Part shown: positions 24,630 through 32,649 of the stretch, piece by piece | How the letters are laid out: every line of letters starts with the position of its first letter | Numbering within the stretch: the first letter of the stretch is position 1 | From: Polaromonas naphthalenivorans CJ2 | Lineage (GTDB): Bacteria > Pseudomonadota > Gammaproteobacteria > Burkholderiales > Burkholderiaceae_C | Length of the DNA: 58,808 nucleotides | Assembly (NCBI RefSeq): GCF_000015505.1 | Contig: NC_008761.1 | Span: 1 to 58,808 of the forward strand | Direction: 5' to 3' | Notes under the pieces: model-generated | Seen by the model: the letters and a program-made list of their open reading frames with translations, nothing else | What the model was told of the DNA's origin: nothing | The model's database searches: none | Translations under genes and position numbers: made by a program

Positions 24630-24930
24630 GTATTTCAGCGATCGTGGACGCCTGTTTCAAACTGATCGTGGACGATGTTTCAGCGCCATCGTGGACGCGC
24701 AGGGATGCGCGCAAGCGAGGAATTAATGTATCTCAAACATCGCAATGCCAGCGCGCCATGGGCAGGCGCGAAGCGATGGCTTTTGATTCCTGAAGTCTGC
24801 CTTCTGGTTTCCTGTGTCTGGAATTTCTAATTTCTTAGGCCCCTGCCAGGGCCGCCGGCAGGCCCCCCGGTTGTGCATGTACCCATGCATTACCAAGTTG
24901 ACGCCCGACGGTGTTGAGTGGGCAAGGCAA

Positions 24931-25662
24931 TCAATTTGTATTCGGATCTCGCAGCGTGGCGCCCTTGAGATCAATCCGGTGGCTGCTGTGCACGACACGA
25001 TCGAGAATGGCATCGGCCAGCGTTGGATCGTCCAGATAGGTATGCCAGGCTTTTACCGGCAATTGACTGGTGATCAACGTCGAGCGCGTGCCCACCCGAT
25101 CATCGAGCACCTCCAGCAAATCGTTTCTCTCGGGCGCGCCCATTGGAGAAATGGCAAAGTCATCAATCACCAGTAAATCAAGCTTGGCCAGTTGACTCAT
25201 TCGCCGATTAAGGCTGCCATCACCATGGGCGACATGCAGTTCATCAAAGAGCCGCCCGGCGCGCACGTACAGCACCGAGAAGCCTAAGCGAGCGGCTTGA
25301 TGCGCCAAGGCACACGCCAGCCAGGTCTTGCCACAACCGGTGGCACCGGTGATCAGCAGATTCTGCGCATTGCGAAGCCAATCACCCCCGGCCAAGGCAG
25401 TCACCAGGGCGCGATCAAGTGCGCGACTGGCGCGCCAATTGATATCTTCGACACAGGCTGAGCTCACTTTGAGTTTGGCGGCTTTAAGCAGACGCTCGAC
25501 CCGGCGCTCATCGCGCCATGCCACCTCGCGCTGCACCAGCAGGGAGAATCTTTCATCAAAACCCAGGGCGCTGACCGCGATGCTGGTGGCTTGCTCTTCA
25601 ATGGCGCGCACCATGCCATCCAGGCGCAGGCTGCGTAATTGGGTAAGGGTCTGTTCGTTCAT
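24931..25662 (-). CDS. istB: IS21 helper ATPase IstB
   Basis: This 243-residue AAA+ protein starts at ATG 25662. Walker A is [11 protein letters not shown] near residue 107 and Walker B is [14 protein letters not shown] near 168. The N-terminal IstB helical domain ([19 protein letters not shown]) is present. IstB forms DNA-bound oligomers that stimulate the IstA transposase and choose targets. It lies 41 bases downstream of istA in the same direction. The length is slightly below the usual 250-265 residues, but the ending ([15 protein letters not shown]) looks natural. Confidence 0.94.
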   Translation of the reverse strand: MNEQTLTQLRSLRLDGMVRAIEEQATSIAVSALGFDERFSLLVQREVAWRDERRVERLLKAAKLKVSSACVEDINWRASRALDRALVTALAGGDWLRNAQNLLITGATGCGKTWLACALAHQAARLGFSVLYVRAGRLFDELHVAHGDGSLNRRMSQLAKLDLLVIDDFAISPMGAPERNDLLEVLDDRVGTRSTLITSQLPVKAWHTYLDDPTLADAILDRVVHSSHRIDLKGATLRDPNTN

Positions 25663-25703
25663 GGTCTGTCCTGTCGTGTTTGGTTTGTTGGGTAGGCGTG
25701 TGT

Positions 25704-27242
25704 TCAGTGGAAATAATCTGCGCCACGGATGTTGTCGTGCGCCGGGAGCGCGCCCGGTGTCATGGTGGGCAGGTTTTGCTGACGATCCAAGCCTGTTTTG
25801 AGAATGGAGGCCACGCTGCGGTAGGTAAGGGAGCGAATGGCCAGTGCTCGGGTGCAGGCCGCCTCCAGCCTGGCCGGCGTGAATTCGCGTGCCAAGCGCT
25901 GCAAGCCCAAACAAGCCCGGTAGCCCTGTTCAGGATGGGCGCGGTGTTCAAGCTGCCAGGTCACCACCGCTGCGGTGCTCACGCCAATGCGCAGGCCCCA
26001 GTCGATGAGCTTTTGCGGGGTCCACTCCAGATGCGCCCGGTGCGACGCAGGCATATGCTCAGGCGTGGTGGTGTGGGCACCGCGCTTGGGGCTGACAGCG
26101 TGGCAAGCCACGCGCTGGTTGGAGGAATAACATTCCAGCAAGGTGTCACTGGCGCGCAGTTCCACGGTGGTGCGCACCAGGGTGTGGGGCACGCTGTAGT
26201 AATGGCCGTCAAATTCCACGTGGTAGTCGACATTGACCTTGGCCGATTTCCAGCGGAATAACTCAAAGCGTTTGGCCGGCAGTGGACGCAGGGCTGGAGC
26301 ATCAAGCTGCTCAAAGGCACTGCGCCTGTTGCCGGGCAGCTTTTTGAAGGCGCGCTGGTTCAAATCGTTCAGGAGCAGCGCAATGGCGTGGTTGAGCTCC
26401 ATGAGACTGAAGAACTTGCGATTACGCAGGCGTGCCAGTATCCAGCGTTCAACGACCAGGACGGCGTTCTCGACTTTGGGCTTGTCTCTGGGGTGAGCCG
26501 GCCTTGCTGCCAGCAGGGCACAACCGTAGTGGGCGGCGAATTCTTCATACAGACGGTTGTTCTGCGGGTCGTAGCTGCACGGGTTTTTGATCAGGGAGCG
26601 GGTTTGGTCTGGCACGATCAGGCGTGGCACACCACCGAAATACTCCAATGCCAGCACCTGGGCGCCAATCCAGTCGGCTGTGGTCTGGCGCGCCGTGGCA
26701 CAGGCGAAGGTGTAGTTGGAGGCGCCAAGGGTGGCCACAAATATCTGTGCCTTGGTGATTTCGCCGGTGCCGGCATCAATCAGCGGGACGGTTTGACCGG
26801 CGTAGTCAACAAAGAGTTTCTCACCGGCAATATGGGTCTGGCGCATGGAGCGCTTCAGCCCCATGGCCCACTCCCGGTATTTGACGCAAAAGCTGGTGTA
26901 CTTGAAGGCCAGGTCGTTGCCCTTGGCGTATTCCTCCCACAGCAGTTGCAGGGTGACACCGGCGCGTTTGAGCTCAGTGTGTATCTGGGCAAAGTCAGGC
27001 AGTGCTTGTTTGCTGTTGCGCGGTAACGCTGCCTTGTACAGCTTGGCCTCCAGCTCTTGGTCGCTCAAGGTTTGTGCAACGGACCAGTCAACACCGGCCA
27101 CACGCGCCAGTGACATGTATTTGCCGACTACGCTTTTGGATATCTTGAGGTTACGGCCTACCTCGTTGTAGCTCAGGTTGGCCTGCAGGTGCAGGCGCAG
27201 GGATTCTCGGATTTGGCGCATGGTGATTCTGTTGGTTGGCAT
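25704..27242 (-). CDS. istA: IS21 transposase IstA
   Basis: This is a 512-residue protein. The N-terminal helix-turn-helix ([36 protein letters not shown]) binds the terminal repeats. The DDE catalytic core follows, with [13 protein letters not shown] near residue 143 giving the first Asp, and [15 protein letters not shown] and [15 protein letters not shown] giving the second Asp and the Glu. The C-terminal beta-barrel region ([25 protein letters not shown]) is complete. It acts with IstB in cut-and-paste of a circle intermediate. Confidence 0.94.
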   Translation of the reverse strand: MPTNRITMRQIRESLRLHLQANLSYNEVGRNLKISKSVVGKYMSLARVAGVDWSVAQTLSDQELEAKLYKAALPRNSKQALPDFAQIHTELKRAGVTLQLLWEEYAKGNDLAFKYTSFCVKYREWAMGLKRSMRQTHIAGEKLFVDYAGQTVPLIDAGTGEITKAQIFVATLGASNYTFACATARQTTADWIGAQVLALEYFGGVPRLIVPDQTRSLIKNPCSYDPQNNRLYEEFAAHYGCALLAARPAHPRDKPKVENAVLVVERWILARLRNRKFFSLMELNHAIALLLNDLNQRAFKKLPGNRRSAFEQLDAPALRPLPAKRFELFRWKSAKVNVDYHVEFDGHYYSVPHTLVRTTVELRASDTLLECYSSNQRVACHAVSPKRGAHTTTPEHMPASHRAHLEWTPQKLIDWGLRIGVSTAAVVTWQLEHRAHPEQGYRACLGLQRLAREFTPARLEAACTRALAIRSLTYRSVASILKTGLDRQQNLPTMTPGALPAHDNIRGADYFH

Positions 27243-27481
27243 GGACTCTTTCGCGAAAAAGCGTCGAGCCTATGCCGGGTTTAAGAAATCACTTGCCCGT
27301 ATCCCCCCAAAATATCGTCCACGATCAGTTTGAAACAGCGTCCACGATCAATTTGAAATGCCGTCCACGATCACGCTGAAATCGCGTCCACGATCAGCCT
27401 GAAACACCGTCCACGATGGACTGAAATATGCAGGTGCTCATTGCGTAAGTCCTGTCACAGCGGAATTGCTGCTCACTTATG

Positions 27482-27551
27482 TATGCGGAGCAGTGGAAAA
27501 ACCCGGACATTGCCACTAGCATGTGTCCGATACTGCGTCTTGCTCCGCATA
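27482..27551. promoter_or_regulatory. 11-bp inverted repeat in the leader of the sigma-factor operon
   Basis: TATGCGGAGCA (27482-27492) and its complement (27541-27551) are separated by 48 bases, ending 24 bases before the TTG start at 27575. It may form a leader hairpin or bind a looping regulator. The preceding bases (27429-27481) are the right flank of the IS21 element. Confidence 0.5.
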
Positions 27552-27574
27552 GATCAATAAGACAGGGGAACAGA

Positions 27575-28204
27575 TTGAAGCTCGATGACCAACCCGATAA
27601 CAACGCAACACCTGAGGATGTGCATCAAGCGATTGAAGCTCTCAGCAACGAAGACCGCTATAGGCTTCGAAAAGCATCAATGATCTGCTTGGCAGGTACG
27701 GAATACCAAGATCCGATGGAACTGGTTCATGAGGCGATGGTCCGAACTATGAGCGCCGCCAATGGCGGTAAGGGTCGCCATTGGCCTAAGGATGTTCCAT
27801 TTATGGCCTATATGATCCAGACGCTTAAAGGCCTGGCTGACGACTCGCGACAGTCTGCCGCTCAGAAGAAAACGGATCACCTGGAGGTAATGGCTGCGGA
27901 AGGTGCCACGGTGGAAGAGGCACTCGGCCGTTTTGGCTATTGCCATTCGGATGTACTCAGTCAAGCCGTTGAGTGGGAGGAATCCGAAAATAGACAAGAT
28001 CGTGCAAAAACGGATGCCTTGCTAATCGATGCCCGCTTTGCAGATGACAACGAAGTCACGCTGATCATCATGGGCCACAAAGATGGGCTGACCCCAGCGG
28101 AGATCCGCGAGCTGGGGGAGATGAACCAAACCCAATACGAAACCGCCCGGAGACGTCTCCGACGCGGCCTGGAGAATTTGTTCCCAGGCAGGAGAGCACA
28201 ATGA
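27575..28204 (+). CDS. RNA polymerase sigma-70-like factor
   Basis: The 209-residue product starts at TTG 27575 behind aggggaac; an ATG at 27479 in the same frame is less likely because it lies inside the inverted repeat. A region-2-like segment spans residues 35-95 (DPMELVHEAMVRTM...FMAYMIQTLKGLADD). A region-4 helix-turn-helix ends the protein (NEVTLIIMGHKDGLTPAEIRELGEMNQTQYETARRRLRRGLENLF). It would direct RNA polymerase to a small set of promoters. It is coupled by four bases to the next gene, and an ImmA/IrrE protease completes the operon, which suggests proteolytic control of the factor or of its inhibitor. Confidence 0.85.
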   Translation: MKLDDQPDNNATPEDVHQAIEALSNEDRYRLRKASMICLAGTEYQDPMELVHEAMVRTMSAANGGKGRHWPKDVPFMAYMIQTLKGLADDSRQSAAQKKTDHLEVMAAEGATVEEALGRFGYCHSDVLSQAVEWEESENRQDRAKTDALLIDARFADDNEVTLIIMGHKDGLTPAEIRELGEMNQTQYETARRRLRRGLENLFPGRRAQ

Positions 28205-28617
28205 ACACACAAAAGACCCGCGCAGAAATGGCGGCGCTTCGCGACGCCGCCTTGGAAGACCTGATGGCGACATCAGACGTGCAATTGCGGCAAGAAGCAC
28301 TCGAAGATGGAGACGATTTGGCTAAGGTAGCGATGCAAGTCAAGACAACCATGCGCGAAGCCGTCGCCAGCGCCCAGCGCCAACGTCTCGCCCGAGCGAA
28401 GGAGCGGATGCGCCCAAGCGCCAGCGCTCGTCCCTTTTCATCACTTCACCTATCGGTGGAAGCGATCAAACAACTCGTTCACGGGATATTTCAAACGGAC
28501 CCTAGCCTTGGACTGGCTTTTCGCGATGGCAAGAAGCAGACAGAGGCCGACTGGCGGAGCCTCTATGACGATCTGGTGAGCATGGGGGCGATCAAACCAG
28601 AAGATTATGGACGTTGA
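28201..28617 (+). CDS. Small charged protein between sigma factor and protease
   Basis: This is a 138-residue protein. Residues 1-75 are a long charged helix rich in Ala, Arg, Glu and Gln (MNTQKTRAEMAALRDAALEDLMA... to QRQRLARAKERMR). Residues 85-138 form a small domain (FSSLHLSVEAIKQLVHGIFQTDPSLGLAFRDGKKQTEADWRSLYDDLVSMGAIKPED). There is no membrane segment, so it is not a classical membrane anti-sigma factor. It overlaps both neighbours (4 and 11 bases), so the three proteins are made together. An anti-sigma or adaptor role is a reasonable guess from position only. Confidence 0.75.
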   Translation: MNTQKTRAEMAALRDAALEDLMATSDVQLRQEALEDGDDLAKVAMQVKTTMREAVASAQRQRLARAKERMRPSASARPFSSLHLSVEAIKQLVHGIFQTDPSLGLAFRDGKKQTEADWRSLYDDLVSMGAIKPEDYGR

Positions 28618-29371
28618 TCTTTCCAGATTGTCATCAGCTGAACGGTTGCTCTGGGGGTATGGGGTCACCGATTCGAGTCATATCGATCTGGATGCCATCG
28701 CCAACGACAACGGCGCTGAAGTCAAGTATCGGCCGCTCGGTGGCTGCGAGGCTCGGCTTGTTGCGCGAGGCGAAAACGCCATCATCAGCGTCAATTCAGC
28801 AAGTAATGATGGACGACAGCGCTTCTCATTGGCTCATGAACTGGCCCACTGGATCTGTGATCGTAAGACCGGATCGTTTCTGTGCGCAAAGGAGGACATT
28901 GGGCCACAGAATGCCATAGCAAGGTCCGTGGAAGCAGATGCCAATAGTTACGCCAGTCAACTCATCTTGCCTACCTACCTGGTTGAGCCCTGGATGAAGG
29001 ATCGCAAGGTTAATCTGGATGTGGCGTCGCTATTGGCGAAGGATTTCAACGCCAGCTTGACCGCAGCGGCAATTAAGCTAGTCAAACAAGCAACTGTTCC
29101 AGCCTTTGTGGTGTGCCACAACCAGACCCGACTCGCATGGCATCAAAGAAGCCCTGCTTGTTCGCCCGAGTTCTATGTGACTTCTGAACTTCACCAGGAT
29201 ACAGACGCCTTTCGCATGGCCTTCGGCGGGGTGATGGGAATGAGCAAATCCAAGCGGGAGTCAGCCAGCAGATGGATATCCGGTCGAGATGTCTTCCGGC
29301 TCGAAGTGAACTCGCAATCGATCAAATTACCAGACGCTACGGTACTAACAATCATCACACTTTTCAAGTAG
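28607..29371 (+). CDS. ImmA/IrrE-family metalloprotease
   Basis: This 254-residue protein has the zinc protease signature HELAH (H77, E78, H81) in RFSLAHELAHWICDR. The likely third ligand is in SVEADANSYASQLILP. ImmA-type proteases cut repressors or anti-sigma-like partners in response to a signal (ImmR in ICEBs1, DdrO in Deinococcus). The C-terminal 130 residues form a second domain with several Trp and Phe that could sense the signal. It is the last gene of the sigma operon; its natural substrate is probably the middle gene product or a regulator nearby. Confidence 0.9.
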   Translation: MDVDLSRLSSAERLLWGYGVTDSSHIDLDAIANDNGAEVKYRPLGGCEARLVARGENAIISVNSASNDGRQRFSLAHELAHWICDRKTGSFLCAKEDIGPQNAIARSVEADANSYASQLILPTYLVEPWMKDRKVNLDVASLLAKDFNASLTAAAIKLVKQATVPAFVVCHNQTRLAWHQRSPACSPEFYVTSELHQDTDAFRMAFGGVMGMSKSKRESASRWISGRDVFRLEVNSQSIKLPDATVLTIITLFK

Positions 29372-29420
29372 GCCGAGAACAAGCAGTCGTGTCAACCAGC
29401 CGCCATTCCGATGTCGGAAA
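29369..29420 (+). repeat. Diverged copy of the MITE end
   Basis: The segment taggccgagaacaagcagtc followed by gtgtcaaccagccgccatt and atgtcggaaacct matches the right end of the MITE at 6318-6564 read inwards, with scattered differences. It begins exactly at the stop of the protease gene. The rest of the gap to 29627 holds no gene that I can support. Confidence 0.6.
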
Positions 29421-29626
29421 CCTTTGAAATGACAATTCCAGTCATCGCATCCATCCAACACGGTTTTTCGTACGGATTTTGTGTAGTCTTGAGTGGCCTT
29501 GCCAATCGATTTGACCTGAGTCAAGCGGTCGTTTTTGCGCCGGTATGGCCTCTTGTAAGGTCGAAGTTTATAACTATAGACTTGATGCCTGATGAGAAGC
29601 GCCCCATGAGGGCAATGGCTCACAGG

Positions 29627-30814
29627 CTAAATCGAAGCGTCCGAGACGTGAACCAGGCGAATTGCACCACGTCCCTTTTCGGTAGCAGGATCGCTGCCTT
29701 TGCGGCCGCCACTCAACAAGTTCAGCATGAGGTTAAACGTCAATGCGTTGATTTCCTCAATGGGAATCAGTAGTTCGTCAGCCACGTCGAATTTCGAAAC
29801 GCCCTCATCGCGCAGTGCCTTGAATACCTTCTCAAGGATCAACGACTTCTCGTGAGTGGCCTCTTCGGGCTCTTTGGTGCGGTAGCCCGCTTCGGCCAGT
29901 TGAATGCACAGCGTTCGGTAGACCCAGTCCGACGTCATGCCCAGCGCATGCAGCCGGTAATTCAAAGCGGCGACCGAAACCTTCCAATAGTGTTTTGCGC
30001 GCACCAGCCCTGGAAGGGTGGCGACGCGCGGTGCGTTCGACAGCACACTCTTTCTGGGCATCAAAAACGCCGAGGCAAAGGCATTGGCTTCGCGCTCCAA
30101 CTCCGGCCCTTGCGTCTGGCCATGGCGATGCAGGACCAGGTGCCCGAGTTCGTGCGCAGCATCGAACCGGCAGTGCTCGGCCGATTTGAACGTATTGAGG
30201 AACATGAACGGCTTGCCGCCGTGCCACATCGAAAACGCATCAACCTCCTTGGCATCAATGGCCAGGGAGAAAACGCGCACACCCTTTGACTCCAAAAGGG
30301 TGATCATGTTTTTGACAGGCAACTCGCCCAGGCCCCAGTGCGACCGAAACGCCTCTGCCGCCGCCTCTGGTGCATTTGCGGTCGATTTCGATGGAAAGGG
30401 AATATCGTCTTCGTAGCTTTCGCGGCTAGATAGTCCAGTCAGAACGCCTGACTCACGGCCCAGATCGGGAAGGTTCGGCTCGGGCAGGTTGAATTTTTTT
30501 TCCAGCCATTCGTTGAGCAGTAGCCCAATCGAGCCGGATCCCAATGCAGAGTCGCGTTGGCGTGCGCTCATCTTTGACATGGAGCGAAAGCTTGCAATGC
30601 CCATGGTCAGCTCTTCAGGGTCCGCCGCATGGAAAAAGGCTTCCGGGAAATTCAGCGCCTTCGTCATCCTCTGAACATTGGAAGGCTCCGGCTCTTGGTC
30701 ACCCTTTTCATAAGCAGATACGGAGCGCTCGCTGACGCCGATGCTTTCAGCAATCTCCCGTTTGGTCATGCCTCGCCGGCGCCTGGCCAGCGAAAAACGT
30801 TTCGGATTGAACAT
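29627..30814 (-). CDS. XRE-type regulator fused to an ImmA/IrrE protease domain
   Basis: This is a 395-residue protein. Residues 1-65 are a lambda-repressor-like helix-turn-helix (FSLARRRRGMTKREIAESIGVSERSVSAYEKGDQEP). Residues 150-270 carry the zinc protease domain with HELGH in CRFDAAHELGHLVLHRHGQ and the partner REANAFASAFLMP. The C-terminal third is helical. In family members the two domains give a DNA-binding sensor with a possible protease switch, often beside a toxin-like partner. It follows the gene at 30822-31463 by seven bases, so the two are one operon. It is convergent to the sigma/ImmA operon. Confidence 0.92.
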   Translation of the reverse strand: MFNPKRFSLARRRRGMTKREIAESIGVSERSVSAYEKGDQEPEPSNVQRMTKALNFPEAFFHAADPEELTMGIASFRSMSKMSARQRDSALGSGSIGLLLNEWLEKKFNLPEPNLPDLGRESGVLTGLSSRESYEDDIPFPSKSTANAPEAAAEAFRSHWGLGELPVKNMITLLESKGVRVFSLAIDAKEVDAFSMWHGGKPFMFLNTFKSAEHCRFDAAHELGHLVLHRHGQTQGPELEREANAFASAFLMPRKSVLSNAPRVATLPGLVRAKHYWKVSVAALNYRLHALGMTSDWVYRTLCIQLAEAGYRTKEPEEATHEKSLILEKVFKALRDEGVSKFDVADELLIPIEEINALTFNLMLNLLSGGRKGSDPATEKGRGAIRLVHVSDASI

Positions 30815-30821
30815 TCAGGGT

Positions 30822-31463
30822 CTACGCTGCCTTGCGAGTGACAACAATATCGTCTTCAGGAAGTTGCGGCATAGGCATGGGCATGGGATCGTTGTCCAGC
30901 GAGATGGTGCCCAGCAAGATGCGCTCGGACCATCCAGTCACGAAGCGCTCGGTGACATCAAAACCGTTGGGCCGCGACAGCTCCAGCCGAATTTCGTTCC
31001 CGCAACGGTGGTGCAGCAATATCCAGGTATCGGTCGCGACGATGCCTTCTGGCGCTGTAGGCATTGTTTCGGGAAACAGATCAGCCGTCTGATTGTCCTT
31101 GACAGCCTTGGCCGTGCGCGGGCCTTTTTCACTCTTGTTTGATGGAATACGCAGCCGATCGCCCGTTCCTTCGTTGCCGGAAGCAACGGCAATGCCCATG
31201 TTCAATTTTGGATTAAAGACCAACTCATAGTTACCTTCATTTCTCACTTCCCAGCCATGGGGCACCAGGAAGTCACGAAGCGCAGCGACAGTCTCACCAG
31301 TCATGACCCCGTAACGATAAAGACGTGGATGATGAGAGGTCATACGCGCCAAATACATATTGGCTTGAACAGGTGAATCAATCAAAACTTGTCGGCTCAA
31401 CTGAAGCTCAGCCAACCTGGCATCTGCGTTTTCTGGTTCAGCAAAAATGATGGTTTCAAGCAT
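30822..31463 (-). CDS. Unknown partner of the XRE-ImmA regulator
   Basis: The 213-residue product from ATG 31463 has an alpha/beta N-terminal part (IIFAEPENADARLAELQLSRQVLIDSPVQANMYLARMTSHHPRLYRYGVMTGETVAALRDFLVPHGWEV), a basic linker around 120-140 and a Met/Pro-rich tail (DPMPMPMPQLPEDD). No catalytic residues can be named. It is the first gene of a two-gene operon with an XRE-ImmA protein. In comparable operons the upstream gene is a toxin or effector, so that is the working hypothesis. The promoter should lie in 31464-31548, next to the convergent end of the recombinase gene. Confidence 0.7.
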   Translation of the reverse strand: MLETIIFAEPENADARLAELQLSRQVLIDSPVQANMYLARMTSHHPRLYRYGVMTGETVAALRDFLVPHGWEVRNEGNYELVFNPKLNMGIAVASGNEGTGDRLRIPSNKSEKGPRTAKAVKDNQTADLFPETMPTAPEGIVATDTWILLHHRCGNEIRLELSRPNGFDVTERFVTGWSERILLGTISLDNDPMPMPMPQLPEDDIVVTRKAA

Positions 31464-31548
31464 GGAAGGCTTCTTGAGTTGACTTCCGGTAATCTTACCG
31501 CGTTTGTGGTTAAAAAAACGGAAGCCAACTTATCTAAATGCACACGAC

Positions 31549-32130
31549 TTATTGTGAGCAGGCGCAGTAGCGCTTCACGGTAGCCAGTGAGAGGCCCCAG
31601 TGCTCTGCAGTTTTTGCCAGGCTCGCGCCGCCCTCGCGTCGCCACCGGGCCACCTCGCCCGCGTCGGCCTTGGCAGGGCGACCCAGACTTTCCTTGCCAC
31701 GGTGCGTGAGACCTGTGCGCGTCAGCGACTCCCGGGCCACCTGGCGGCCGGCAGCCGTGCGCTCGGCGATGCGCTGGCGCTCCATGTCCGCCACCTGTGC
31801 CAGCACCGCCAGGATCAGCTCGCCGGCGCCCTTGGCCATCACGCCCAGGCCATGCACGTGAACGGCCACCCCCTTACCCAGCAAGAGCCGGACCGTGGAC
31901 TGCACATCCAAGGCATCGCGACCGAGCCGGTCGACCGCATAAACGTGCAGCGTGTCACCCTTTCGGATAAAGGCCAGCAGCCTGGCAAAGCCCGGCCGTT
32001 TCGCCGCCAGGATGGCGCCGCTCACCCCGACATCGTCGAACTCCTCATCAAAGCTGCCGCCCATGGCAGCGCGCTGCGATTCAATGCTCTGGTCCGAGGT
32101 CGAGACGCGGTAGTAGGCGATGTTGCTCAT
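31549..32130 (-). CDS. Serine recombinase (resolvase/invertase)
   Basis: This is a 193-residue protein. The catalytic serine is S10 in YYRVSTSDQS. The conserved VYAVDRLGRDALDVQSTVRLLL and ADMERQRIAERTAAG blocks are present. The C-terminal helix-turn-helix (GEVARWRREGGASLAKTAEHWGLSLATVKRYC) is complete. Such enzymes resolve plasmid dimers or transposon cointegrates. The gene starts at 32130, and the intergenic region upstream carries a dyad that could be a res subsite. It is intact, unlike the resolvase fragment at 10851, so it is probably the plasmid's own multimer-resolution enzyme. Confidence 0.93.
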   Translation of the reverse strand: MSNIAYYRVSTSDQSIESQRAAMGGSFDEEFDDVGVSGAILAAKRPGFARLLAFIRKGDTLHVYAVDRLGRDALDVQSTVRLLLGKGVAVHVHGLGVMAKGAGELILAVLAQVADMERQRIAERTAAGRQVARESLTRTGLTHRGKESLGRPAKADAGEVARWRREGGASLAKTAEHWGLSLATVKRYCACSQ

Positions 32131-32223
32131 TTTTGGCTCAAAAGATAGTGTGTTAACTATAAGCCAGGCTCTTAACCTGTTTTAGTATCTTTAAAGCCTA
32201 GATTTATGCGTCCTTTCAGCCTA

Positions 32224-32247
32224 GCTCAAAACTTACAAGTTATGAGC
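32224..32247. promoter_or_regulatory. Imperfect dyad, candidate recombinase (res) subsite
   Basis: The 24 bases read gctcaaaactt, a 3-base centre, then the near-complement agttatgagc. It lies 94 bases upstream of the serine recombinase start in the AT-rich gap 32131-32330, where gttaac (32154) gives another small dyad. The rest of the gap up to 32649 carries a degenerate repeat of the family described at 41443-41896. No gene is seen there. Confidence 0.5.
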
Positions 32248-32649
32248 CAATCACCTTGCATATATTTTATCCCGGTCACGAACTTTTAAAATTGCGGCAG
32301 CCTTGGCTTGCGGGATGATGACTGGCAATTGTGCAGCTGACTATTTACGCGTATGGCTGCAAAAGACTGAATGCTGACGCGCGAATTGACCTGCCAATGT
32401 CGGCGGTCGCCGATAACTGACATTCACTACTTTGCAAAGCGACTGACAGCTGCGCCCACATACCTGGCTTTGATGAGGATGTGGACCTATCAGCCTTAAC
32501 GGACTGAGGGCTGTGACTCGCCGGTGACTTCTCTCACCAAAAGCGAATGAGAACTGCCGACCCAACGTCGCCGCTCGATTCGCAGAAGGCTATTCGCTCG
32601 CTCTCAAGTCATATTGATCGCTCATGACGCTGCAATGGCGATTGGTTAT

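Larger units (their letters stand above)
24631..27428 (-). mobile_element. IS21-family insertion sequence, complete
   Basis: The element is about 2.8 kb with istA and istB on the minus strand. The ends are related (tatttcag...atcgtggacg at 24631-24650 and its inverse ending 27428). The multiple terminal repeats typical of the family are striking: the 10-mer cgtccacgat recurs five times at exactly 23-base spacing on the right (27316, 27339, 27362, 27385, 27408) and three times inverted on the left (24641, 24665, 24688). These are IstA binding sites. Both genes are intact, so it is probably active. No clear target duplication is visible. Confidence 0.9.

Noticed and set aside
29345..29773. Small frames on both strands between the two ImmA-type operons
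   Set aside because: No ribosome binding site and no natural composition. The region begins with a MITE end and looks non-coding.
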